From positions 1 to 64,000 of the forward strand of contig CAKUFZ010000004.1 in the NCBI GenBank assembly GCA_934654475.1: a stretch of DNA of 64,000 bases, given 5' to 3'. Within the stretch, counting starts at the first letter, position 1, and every line of letters starts with the position of its first letter. Position numbers and translations under genes: made by a program. Below the pieces are notes generated by a model. It was given only the letters and a program-made list of their open reading frames with translations, was not told the DNA's origin and made no database searches. The DNA comes from an uncultured Coriobacteriales bacterium (lineage in GTDB: Bacteria > Actinomycetota > Coriobacteriia > Coriobacteriales > UMGS124). Of this stretch, positions 8,546-15,810 are shown one piece after another.

Positions 8546-9655
8546 CTACTTCGTGTTCTTAACGGCCATGTAGCCATGCGACTCAAAGCCGTTGGCGAAC
8601 GTCGCCTCGTCGGACTGGTCCACGAACATGGCAGCGATCTCGGGATGGTTCTTCTCAACCCAGGCCGAACCCTCCTCGATGCCCATAACCGACAGGGTGG
8701 TGGACAAGGCATCGCCCTGCATGGGATCGGTTCCGATGAGCGTGACGCCGAGCATGTCCGTCTGGGCCGGGTAGCCGGTCTTCGGGTCGAGGATGTGCCA
8801 GTACTTCTGCCCGTCGAGCTCGAACTCCTGGTCGTACAGGCCGCTGGAGGTGATGGCCTCGTCGCAGACCTCCACCACGCTGGCAAGCGAGCTCATCGAG
8901 TCTTTGGGGTCGCGCAGACCCACGCGCCAGGGGCTACCGTCGGGCTTGGAACCGATGGCGTAGACGCTCGAGGTACCCAGGTCCACCAGACCCGACGTGC
9001 ATCCGGCCTGCTCGAGCTTGTCTACCAGGCGCGCGGCAATCCAACCCTTGGCGATGCCGCCCAGGTCCAGGCGCGCCTCGGGGTCGCCCATGGTGACCGT
9101 CGTGCCGTCGAGCGCGACCTGGGTGTAGTCGATGTGCTTGAGGCCTTCGGCGATTTCCTCGTCGGTGGGTTTCACGGCGTTGATGAAGTCCCACAGCAGG
9201 CTCACCGAGCCAATCGTGATGTCGAAGGCGCCGTCCGTCTGGCGGCCGTACTCGAGGCCGGCAGCGATGAGGTCCGCCGTGTCGGCGCTTACCTCCACAG
9301 GCTCGCCGCCCGCCTCGTTGATGCGCACGATCTCGGCGCCCTCCTTGCGGGCGGAAAAAAGGTTCTCGTAGGTCGCACAGTCTTTGATGCACGAAGCGAC
9401 CACGTCGGCATCCACACCATATGCCGTGATGTTCACAAGCGTGTTGAAGGCAAACGTCGAAGCCTTGACGGGCTCGGACTGTGCATCGGAGGCCGCGGTG
9501 CCACCCTGCTTGTCGGTGCTTTCTGCGGCGTCGGCCAGCCGACCATTGGCCAGGCCAATAAGACCAAGCCCGCCCATGAGCGCCATTCCGCAGAGGGTGC
9601 GTCGGTCGATGCGCGGACCCAGCGAAGCTTGAGACATCTTGCTTTCGTTAGACAT
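8546..9655 (-). CDS. apbE: ApbE family FAD:protein FMN transferase
   Basis: 369 residues. It moves FMN from FAD onto a threonine of extracytosolic flavoproteins. Visible motifs are LDLGGIAKGW, HILDPKTGYPA and a metal-binding DALSTTLSVMG near the end. The N-terminus has a twin-arginine-like DRRTLCG followed by a hydrophobic stretch, so export is expected. I start at the ATG at 9655, which overlaps the stop region of the upstream gene by 8 bp (translational coupling); a longer open frame upstream is low-complexity sequence of that other gene. No obvious flavinylated target domain lies in the cluster, so its substrate is elsewhere. Confidence 0.93.
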   Translation of the reverse strand: MSNESKMSQASLGPRIDRRTLCGMALMGGLGLIGLANGRLADAAESTDKQGGTAASDAQSEPVKASTFAFNTLVNITAYGVDADVVASCIKDCATYENLFSARKEGAEIVRINEAGGEPVEVSADTADLIAAGLEYGRQTDGAFDITIGSVSLLWDFINAVKPTDEEIAEGLKHIDYTQVALDGTTVTMGDPEARLDLGGIAKGWIAARLVDKLEQAGCTSGLVDLGTSSVYAIGSKPDGSPWRVGLRDPKDSMSSLASVVEVCDEAITSSGLYDQEFELDGQKYWHILDPKTGYPAQTDMLGVTLIGTDPMQGDALSTTLSVMGIEEGSAWVEKNHPEIAAMFVDQSDEATFANGFESHGYMAVKNTK

Positions 9656-10496
9656 GGGATTCACTCGTTTCAGACTGGTCGTTCGACTCATCGGTTTCAG
9701 GTGCCGCGCACGGCGCAGGGGCAGCGGCACTCTTTGCGGCAGGCTCCGCCTCGCATGTATCAGACGCCACCTCGCAGACAGCGGCCGGCCCGGCGGTACT
9801 CTTTGTGGCGGACACCGCCTCGCAGACAGCGTTCGGCTTGGCAGTACTCTTTGCGGCAAACTCCGCTTCGCAGACAGAGGCCGGCTTATCAGCGCACTCT
9901 ACGGCAGGCATTGCTTCGCCGGCCGCAGGAGCCTTCGCGGTGCCTTCCCGCCGCGCAAGCTCCCGCGCGCGGCTCTTAAAGAGGTTCGACTTGGCCGTGG
10001 TGCGTATCACCAGGCGGCACACATAGCCCGTGAGCAGACCCGTCACAAGGCCAGAAATCATCAAAACAGGCAGGTAAACAAGGGCGACATAGGGCGAGAA
10101 CGTAAAGGCGACCACCGCAAGCTGGCCCACCATGTGAAAGACGCCGCCCACCATGGACACGCCCACGATGCTCAGGCGGCTCCAATGCAGCGCTACCCAC
10201 ATGGCCGCGAAGCTCAGCGCCGCGCCGCCCGCGCTGTACATGAGAACCATCGGGTTGCCGAAGAGCAGCCCCGACACCACGACCTTCACGAGGGCGATGG
10301 CAAGGCCCGCCCGCCAGCCAAAACCCGCCAGCGTGAAGAGCACCACGATGTTGCCCAGACCGAGCTTGATGCCCGGCACAGGCAACGGCAGCGGGAAGAG
10401 CGCCTCGACATAGCCGAAGATAAGCGCCACGGCGGCAAGCAAGCCATATGTTGCGACCTCAAGCGCCGACATGCGCCGCGCCGTTCCCCTTGCCAA
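9648..10496 (-). CDS. Gx transporter/heptaprenyl diphosphate synthase component I-like membrane protein
   Basis: Residues 10-180 hold about five membrane helices with the family opening YGLLAAVALIFGYVEALFP and GIKLGLGNIVVLF. After the last helix comes a roughly 100-residue tail rich in Ala, Glu and Lys with recurring CEA/AAKS units. I prefer the TTG at 10496, which sits 8 bases after GGGAGG; an ATG at 10526 would add ten residues but lacks a good site. First gene of the ApbE/NusG-II unit. Such proteins resemble ECF substrate-binding subunits and accompany ApbE loci; the cargo (flavin or quinone precursor) is not known. Confidence 0.78.
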   Translation of the reverse strand: MARGTARRMSALEVATYGLLAAVALIFGYVEALFPLPLPVPGIKLGLGNIVVLFTLAGFGWRAGLAIALVKVVVSGLLFGNPMVLMYSAGGAALSFAAMWVALHWSRLSIVGVSMVGGVFHMVGQLAVVAFTFSPYVALVYLPVLMISGLVTGLLTGYVCRLVIRTTAKSNLFKSRARELARREGTAKAPAAGEAMPAVECADKPASVCEAEFAAKSTAKPNAVCEAVSATKSTAGPAAVCEVASDTCEAEPAAKSAAAPAPCAAPETDESNDQSETSESHV

Positions 10497-10587
10497 GCGC
10501 CACACCTCCCGTTTGCTTCCATACATTCAAGCCCCCAGATGGTACCCTTTTATGTATATGTATAGGGCCTGGGGAGAGGAACCCACC

Positions 10588-11619
10588 ATGAAGACCATCA
10601 CGCTTGGCTCAACCGGCATCACGACGCCGCAGAACGCCTTCGGCGCCCTTCCCATCCAGCGCATCTCAACCGAGGAAGCCGTCCATCTGCTCCATCGCGC
10701 CTACGAGGGTGGCATGACCTTCTTCGACACCGCGCGCGCCTACTCCGACTCCGAGGAGAAGGTGGGCATCGCCTTCGAGGGCATGCGCGACCACGTCACC
10801 ATCGCCACCAAGTCGGGCGCAAAGGACCCCGAGTCCCTCGCTTCCGACCTCGAGACCTCGCTGCGCCTGCTCAAGACCGACCATGTGGACATCTACCAGT
10901 TCCATTGCGCCGACCGGGTGTACCGCCCGGGCGACGGCACGGGCATGTACGAGGCGATGCAGGAGTTCAAGCGCCAGGGCAAGATCGGCCACATCGCCAT
11001 CACCGCGCACAAGATCGGCGTGGCCGAAGACGCCGTGGCGAGCGGCCTGTACGAGACGCTGCAGTTCCCCCTCTCCTACCTGGCGACTCCTCGCGAAGAG
11101 GCGCTCGTTGAAGCCTGCGCCAAGGCAAACATGGGCTTCATCGCCATGAAGGGCCTGGCGGGAGGCCTGCTGCACAACTCCCGCGCCTGCATGGCCTACA
11201 TGACCAAGTTCGACAACGTCGTGCCCATCTGGGGCGTGCAAAAGGAGTCCGAGCTCGACGAGTGGCTCTCCTACATGGGGCAGGACACGCCCGCCCTCGA
11301 CGAGGAGACGCTCGCCTTCATCGCCTCGGAGCGCGCCGAGCTCACGGGCAACTTCTGCCGCGGCTGCGGCTACTGCATGCCGTGCCCCATGCACATCACC
11401 ATCAACCAGTGCGCCCGCATGAGCCTGATGCTGCGCCGCGCGCCCTCCCAGGCATGGCTCTCCGAGCATTGGCAGGCCGAGATGGCCAAGGTCGACTCCT
11501 GCGTGGAATGCGGCCTGTGCATGACGCGCTGCCCCTACGAGCTCCCCATCCCCCAGCTCCTCAAGGCAAACCGCGCCGACTACCTGCGCGTCCTGGCCGG
11601 AGAGGTGAGCGTGGGATAA
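10588..11619 (+). CDS. Aldo/keto reductase with C-terminal 4Fe-4S domain
   Basis: 343 residues. The N-terminal 270 form an aldo/keto reductase barrel with catalytic Asp/Tyr in FFDTARAYSD, Lys in IATKSG and His in YQFHCAD. The C-terminus has two cysteine clusters, CRGCGYCMPC and CVECGLCMTRC, typical of 4Fe-4S ferredoxin domains. This fusion is common in anaerobes and suggests reduction coupled to low-potential electrons. Start is the ATG at 10588 after GGAGAGG; the frame extends upstream without a start signal. It is 3 bp ahead of a MATE gene and likely co-transcribed. Substrate unknown. Confidence 0.92.
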   Translation: MKTITLGSTGITTPQNAFGALPIQRISTEEAVHLLHRAYEGGMTFFDTARAYSDSEEKVGIAFEGMRDHVTIATKSGAKDPESLASDLETSLRLLKTDHVDIYQFHCADRVYRPGDGTGMYEAMQEFKRQGKIGHIAITAHKIGVAEDAVASGLYETLQFPLSYLATPREEALVEACAKANMGFIAMKGLAGGLLHNSRACMAYMTKFDNVVPIWGVQKESELDEWLSYMGQDTPALDEETLAFIASERAELTGNFCRGCGYCMPCPMHITINQCARMSLMLRRAPSQAWLSEHWQAEMAKVDSCVECGLCMTRCPYELPIPQLLKANRADYLRVLAGEVSVG

Positions 11620-11622
11620 GTC

Positions 11623-13044
11623 ATGGCAAAGAAGACGTGGCCCAAGAAGGGCGGCGAGAAGGAAGCTCTCGACATCCTGCACGGCCCAGTATGGAAGAAG
11701 GTCCTGCTCTTCGTTTTGCCCATCATGGGCGGCAACCTGTTCCAACAGCTCTATTACTACGTGGACGCCGCAGTGGTGGGACACGCCGTGGGCTCGGCCG
11801 CCCTGGGTGCGGTCGACTCGACCCAGCCCCTGCTCAGTCTGTTCATCGACTTCTTTGTAGGCCTGTCAACAGGCGCGACCATCATCATCAGCCAATACTG
11901 GGGAGCCGGTGACAAGAGGCGCGTGAGCGAGGCCGTGCACACCGCCCTCGCGTTCGCCCTGGCAGTGGGCCTGCTCATCACAGTCGTGGGCCTGCCTTTG
12001 GCCGAGCCGCTCTTGCGCCTCATGCAAACGCCGCCGGAAAACATGGAATATGCGCTCACCTTCGTCCGCATCCAGCTCATCGGCATGACGTTCATGATGA
12101 TGTACAACATGGGCGCGTCCATCCTGCGCTCTGTGGGCGACTCGAAGCGACCCTTCTACTTCCTCATCGCCTGCTCGCTCGTCAACATCGTCCTCGAGGT
12201 GCTCTTCGTCGTCGTGCTCGGATGGGGCGTGGCTGGGTCTGCAAGCGCAACGGTGATTGCCATCGCCGTCAGCGGCATACTCGTCATGGTGACGCTCGTC
12301 CGCTCTCAAGAGGCCTACCACGTCGAGCTGCGCCGCATCGGCTTTTCGCGCAGAATGCTCGGCAAGGTCGTGGGCATCGGCCTGCCCACGGGCATTCAGA
12401 TGAGCATGTTCTCCATCAGCAACATGGTCATCCAGACGGGCGTGAACGCGTGCGGGACCCACATCGTGTCGGCGTTTGCCGTATGCGGCAAGTGCAACAT
12501 GGCGCTGTGGCTTGTCCTGGACGCCTTCTCCCTGGGGGCCACGACCTTCATGGGGCAGTGCTATGGCGCCAGCGACATAGCGCGCGCCAAGCGCAGCGTA
12601 TGGGTAACGCTGGGAATGTGCTTCGCCTTCACCCTTCCGCTTGCCGCACTCATCCTGATGTTCGCACCCCAGATTTCAGGCATCTTCACCTCGGACACGA
12701 GCCTTCTGCCCGACACGCTCACGTTCCTGTACATGCTTGTGCCGGGATACTTCCCCTTCATCTTCGCCCAGGTGCTCACAAGCGCGGTGCGCGGCACGGG
12801 CGAGACGCTCAAACCCATGCTCATCATCGTCGTGGGCGTGTGCCTGTTGCGCGTGGCGTGGATCTTCGGAGCCAGCACCTTCATGCCCGGCGCCCTCGGC
12901 GTGGCCATGGCCTACCCGGTGTCTTGGACCACGACGGGCCTTGTGAGCCTGATCTACTACCTGCGCGGCGGCTGGCGTCGCAGGCTGACCAGGGTCGAAG
13001 AGCGCGTGGCACGGGGAACCCCGGCAGAGACGGCCATCTCATAG
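11623..13044 (+). CDS. MATE family efflux transporter
   Basis: 473 residues with twelve predicted helices in two similar halves. The first begins LLFVLPIMGGNLFQQLYYYVDA, the classic MATE opening, followed by STGATIIISQYWGAGD. The second half repeats it as FSISNMVIQTG and FSLGATTFMGQCYGA. It probably exports cationic compounds using sodium or proton gradients. It starts 3 bp after the aldo/keto reductase stop. Substrate unknown. Confidence 0.93.
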   Translation: MAKKTWPKKGGEKEALDILHGPVWKKVLLFVLPIMGGNLFQQLYYYVDAAVVGHAVGSAALGAVDSTQPLLSLFIDFFVGLSTGATIIISQYWGAGDKRRVSEAVHTALAFALAVGLLITVVGLPLAEPLLRLMQTPPENMEYALTFVRIQLIGMTFMMMYNMGASILRSVGDSKRPFYFLIACSLVNIVLEVLFVVVLGWGVAGSASATVIAIAVSGILVMVTLVRSQEAYHVELRRIGFSRRMLGKVVGIGLPTGIQMSMFSISNMVIQTGVNACGTHIVSAFAVCGKCNMALWLVLDAFSLGATTFMGQCYGASDIARAKRSVWVTLGMCFAFTLPLAALILMFAPQISGIFTSDTSLLPDTLTFLYMLVPGYFPFIFAQVLTSAVRGTGETLKPMLIIVVGVCLLRVAWIFGASTFMPGALGVAMAYPVSWTTTGLVSLIYYLRGGWRRRLTRVEERVARGTPAETAIS

Positions 13045-13062
13045 CTGCGAGTTACAGAGAAA

Positions 13063-13093
13063 AGTGGGGTGCCCCCGAGGAGGGCACCCCACT
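13063..13093 (-). terminator. Terminator of the AAA ATPase gene
   Basis: A perfect 12-bp stem (AGTGGGGTGCCC at 13063-13074 with 13082-13093) and a 7-base loop. The T-run lies on the minus-strand side (TTTTCTC), so it mainly stops the minus-strand gene. It may also block read-through from the MATE gene. Confidence 0.8.
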
Positions 13094-13121
13094 CAATCAG
13101 GACACTGTCAAACGGAAGTCC

Positions 13122-14507
13122 CTATATCCCCTCGTACATCTCCTTGAGGTCAATAAGGACGGTCCGTTCATCAGCCTGGGTTGTGAACCCCGAACGCGAG
13201 AAGAAGCCATATTTGTAGCAATCGAGACCCGTTGCCTGCGCCTGGGCAATTTCTTCGGTAATCATGGATGCTGTGACAGGAGTCGTGCGGAACTTTGCCT
13301 CGTAGAAGACGTATCCATTCGGATCATGCGTCACGACGTCGAACTCGCCGTTGCACTTGTGCACCGGATCGTCGTAGGAATACTTGCCGATGAGATCGAA
13401 CGCCTCAGGCAGCCTGCCAGTCTTGTTTTGCCGAATGAGATACTGGCGACATATGTCCTCGAAAGCATGCGGGACATAGCGCGTTTCAAAGTCATCCTCG
13501 ATATACCGTGCATAGAACGTCTCAGTATCCATAAAGCTGCGCTGTGAGGCATAGCGGAACACGTACCTGTAGTAAAACGACGCCAGACCGTCCACGATTC
13601 GGTAACTCGAACGCCGCTTATTCTCAGGGTCGTTGATGGGAGCCTGTTTTTGCACTAGCTCCATCCGCGTCAACTTATCGAGCACGTCGACCATCGCGGG
13701 CCCACTTGAGACGTGCGACTGATCAAAAATGTCTTTATACCTTGAGTACCCCTGAGCCAATGCCCCAAAGACCTCGTTTGCATTAGCTATCTTGGCAATT
13801 TCCATGCCAAGGTACATGGGCACCTCGTTCTCAAGTCTCGCACCAGGCTCAACAATGAGTTCCAGCAGGTTCTCTTTGACCGTCAGCTTCTGGTCTATCA
13901 GGCAGTTGTAATACGGAATGCCACCGAACACGCTGAAGAGCCGCACCTTGTCCTCATTGGAGAACGACGGATAGAAACGAGCCGAGTCATAGTAATCCAT
14001 CGGCTTGAGGTCAATCGTCACATCAACGCGCCCATACAACGGGTTTTGAGCCTCAAGCAGCGATTTCATGACATCAATGAACGAACCGCAAAGGACAAGC
14101 TTGAGATGCGAGTCATCCTTATGGCAGTCGATGAGCGACTGCAGGATGCTATCGAGCCCGATTATCGTCTTTCGCAAGTACGGGTATTCGTCGAGCACTA
14201 AAACGAGGTTGCGCTCTTTGGCCTGCTCGAACACAAACTTGAGCATATCCTCAATGCCCGAGAACGCCAAGGGCGGATACCCCAAGCACTCCGACACAAG
14301 CGCCGCCAGACTCTCGACGTTGTTAGCCTCTGACGTCTGTTTGCACTCGTAGTAAATACCGTGCGTGTCATTTTCACGCATGCATTGTTTGATGAGTTCG
14401 CTCTTGCCCACACGCCGACGCCCATACACGAGCGCAACCCCCTGCCTATCCTGGCAGAACAGGCGCTTGAACCTCTTTCTCTCCGCTTCGCGACCGATGA
14501 ACTCCAT
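13122..14507 (-). CDS. AAA/STAND ATPase with winged helix and PD-(D/E)XK-like C-terminus (DUF234 type)
   Basis: 461 residues. Walker A is GRRRVGKSELI with Lys35; Walker B is LVLVLDEYPYL near residue 105. A winged-helix-like segment follows at about 245-300. The C-terminal DUF234-type domain has E388-F-D390 and, 13 residues later, E403-A-K405, the spacing of a PD-(D/E)XK nuclease core. Families like this are widespread and poorly understood; links to mobile elements or defence are suspected only. The gene is isolated, has visibly lower GC than its neighbours, and its promoter is flanked by palindromes, all suggesting lateral gain and self-regulation. Confidence 0.85.
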   Translation of the reverse strand: MEFIGREAERKRFKRLFCQDRQGVALVYGRRRVGKSELIKQCMRENDTHGIYYECKQTSEANNVESLAALVSECLGYPPLAFSGIEDMLKFVFEQAKERNLVLVLDEYPYLRKTIIGLDSILQSLIDCHKDDSHLKLVLCGSFIDVMKSLLEAQNPLYGRVDVTIDLKPMDYYDSARFYPSFSNEDKVRLFSVFGGIPYYNCLIDQKLTVKENLLELIVEPGARLENEVPMYLGMEIAKIANANEVFGALAQGYSRYKDIFDQSHVSSGPAMVDVLDKLTRMELVQKQAPINDPENKRRSSYRIVDGLASFYYRYVFRYASQRSFMDTETFYARYIEDDFETRYVPHAFEDICRQYLIRQNKTGRLPEAFDLIGKYSYDDPVHKCNGEFDVVTHDPNGYVFYEAKFRTTPVTASMITEEIAQAQATGLDCYKYGFFSRSGFTTQADERTVLIDLKEMYEGI

Positions 14508-14508
14508 A

Positions 14509-14541
14509 GCTCGGTTCCCTCCGACTCGGTTTTGTCCGAGT
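14509..14541. promoter_or_regulatory. Operator-like palindrome pair over the transcription start
   Basis: Two 18-bp sites overlap by three bases: 14509-14526 (GCTCGG-TTCCCT-CCGACT, degenerate) and 14524-14541 (ACTCGG-TTTTGT-CCGAGT, perfect arms). They lie between the predicted transcription start and the ATG of the ATPase gene. Confidence 0.65.
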
Positions 14542-14543
14542 TA

Positions 14544-14571
14544 AGTATAAGAGAAGAGCTGTCATATTCAA
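14544..14571 (-). promoter_or_regulatory. Promoter of the AAA ATPase gene
   Basis: On the minus strand: -35 TTGAAT at 14571-14566, 16-bp spacer, -10 TATACT at 14549-14544. It lies exactly between the two palindrome pairs. Confidence 0.65.
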
Positions 14572-14577
14572 GCTTTA

Positions 14578-14610
14578 ACTCGGTTTTATCCGAGTCGGAT
14601 GAAACCGAGT
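14578..14610. promoter_or_regulatory. Operator-like palindrome pair upstream of the -35
   Basis: A perfect site ACTCGG-TTTTAT-CCGAGT at 14578-14595 overlaps by three bases a degenerate site at 14593-14610. The latter, read on the minus strand, is ACTCGG-TTTCAT-CCGACT. Its consensus matches the pair near the start codon. Confidence 0.65.
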
Positions 14611-14639
14611 TAATTGATCAGCGCCGGGGCGTTGCGTGA

Positions 14640-15230
14640 CTACAGTCCGCGGGTCTCGTAGAGCTTCTGGTCGTGCCAGATGACAGGCGAGAAAGCAGCG
14701 AGGTCTTCGTTGCGGGAGAGGGCCGCCTGATAGGCAGCGACAGTGGCGGGGACGTCGATGATGCGCTGGTTGGCAGAGCCGCGGAAGCGCAGGGAGATGT
14801 CGTACTCAGCCTGCAGGAAAGGCCCGTCCACCAGCACGTCAAGGCATGCGAGCATGCCATCGGTATCAGGCGTGCGCTTGCGACCGCCCGCAGGCAGGAC
14901 GTCGCGGTCAAGCAGATATCCCGTGAAGCACCAGATGCTCTTTGCAGGGAAACGGCGACGCGTCTCCTCGAGGAACGGCCGCAGCGCCGCCTGGTTCTCA
15001 GGCTCGAAGGGTTCCCCTCCCAGCACCGTGATACCTTCAACCCATGGCGCCTCCAGGCTGTCCCAGATACGCTGCGCCACCGCGTCATCAAATGCCTCGC
15101 CCGAACAAAAGTCCCACGCCACCTCGTTGAAGCACCCCGGGCAATGCACCCGGCACCCCGAGACAAAGAGCGTCGTACGCACGCCGGGGCCATTGGCGAT
15201 GTCGCAATACTTGATGTTGGCGTAGTTCAT
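14640..15230 (-). CDS. nrdG: Anaerobic ribonucleotide reductase activating protein
   Basis: A 196-residue radical SAM activase that installs the glycyl radical on NrdD. The cluster motif is CRVHCPGC (CxxxCxxC) near residue 26, followed by ITVLGGEPFEP, the SAM-binding GGEP motif. The frame ends at 14640; the start ATG is MNYANIKYCDI, with the usual family opening. It lies downstream of nrdD on the same strand but 580 bp away across a repeat-rich region, an unusually wide gap for this pair. Confidence 0.95.
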   Translation of the reverse strand: MNYANIKYCDIANGPGVRTTLFVSGCRVHCPGCFNEVAWDFCSGEAFDDAVAQRIWDSLEAPWVEGITVLGGEPFEPENQAALRPFLEETRRRFPAKSIWCFTGYLLDRDVLPAGGRKRTPDTDGMLACLDVLVDGPFLQAEYDISLRFRGSANQRIIDVPATVAAYQAALSRNEDLAAFSPVIWHDQKLYETRGL

Positions 15231-15260
15231 ACGGAGGCCTTTCTCGGGGCGGCGGGTAAG

Positions 15261-15314
15261 GTTCTGTGCTCAAACAGTCCTCGCCGCTTCGCGGCTGCGG
15301 AACTGCGCCAGAAC
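15261..15314. repeat. REP-like palindromic element, short form
   Basis: A 54-bp element with GTTCTG/CAGAAC ends and a small central hairpin (CCGCTTCGCGG). Its outer 23 bp and inner 19 bp recur exactly, inverted, in the element at 15672-15784. Confidence 0.65.
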
Positions 15315-15349
15315 CTTACCCGCCGCCTGCGCTTGCTAACTACGAAACA

Positions 15350-15603
15350 CATCCAGCAGGTTGCTTGAGGGGCTCGAGGGGCTTGGGGGACTGCTCACCT
15401 GCAAGCACCCAGCAGGCCGCGCGGGTTTAGGAGGACTACCGTACTCACGGGCATCCAGCAGACTCGCGCGCTTTGGGACTTGCCGCGCTCGCAGCCATCC
15501 GCCGACATTCCAGCACGCCCCCGCCCATCTCTCAGCGCATCCAGCAGGTTGCTTGAGAGGCTTTGGGGGCTACTCACTTGCAGGCATCCAGCAGGCTGCC
15601 GCG
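15350..15603. repeat. Degenerate direct repeats
   Basis: A 20-bp sequence beginning CATCCAGCAGGTTG occurs exactly at 15350-15369 and 15538-15557. Shorter variants of the CATCCAGCAG core lie near 15405, 15451 and 15583. No coding gene is supported here. Confidence 0.6.
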
Positions 15604-15671
15604 CTCGCAGGCTGACCGGGTTTTCGTGCTTCGCTGCTTTCGCCGGGAGATGCGCAAGGGGCCGGGGCTTT

Positions 15672-15784
15672 GTTCTGGCGCAGTTCCGCAGTGAGGGCTT
15701 GGGGTCAAAGGCGCGTTGCATGCCTGCATGCATAAGCGCAATTGGCCCCAAGACCTCGGTACGAGGACTGTTTGAGCACAGAAC
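15672..15784. repeat. REP-like palindromic element, long form
   Basis: A 113-bp element whose two ends (15672-15690 and 15762-15784) are exact inverse copies of the parts of the 15261-15314 element. The centre is a different 71-bp hairpin with CTTGGGG/CCCCAAG arms. It ends 26 bp before the nrdD stop codon. Confidence 0.65.
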
Positions 15785-15810
15785 AAAGATCCCGGCCCCC
15801 ACGGGAGCAC

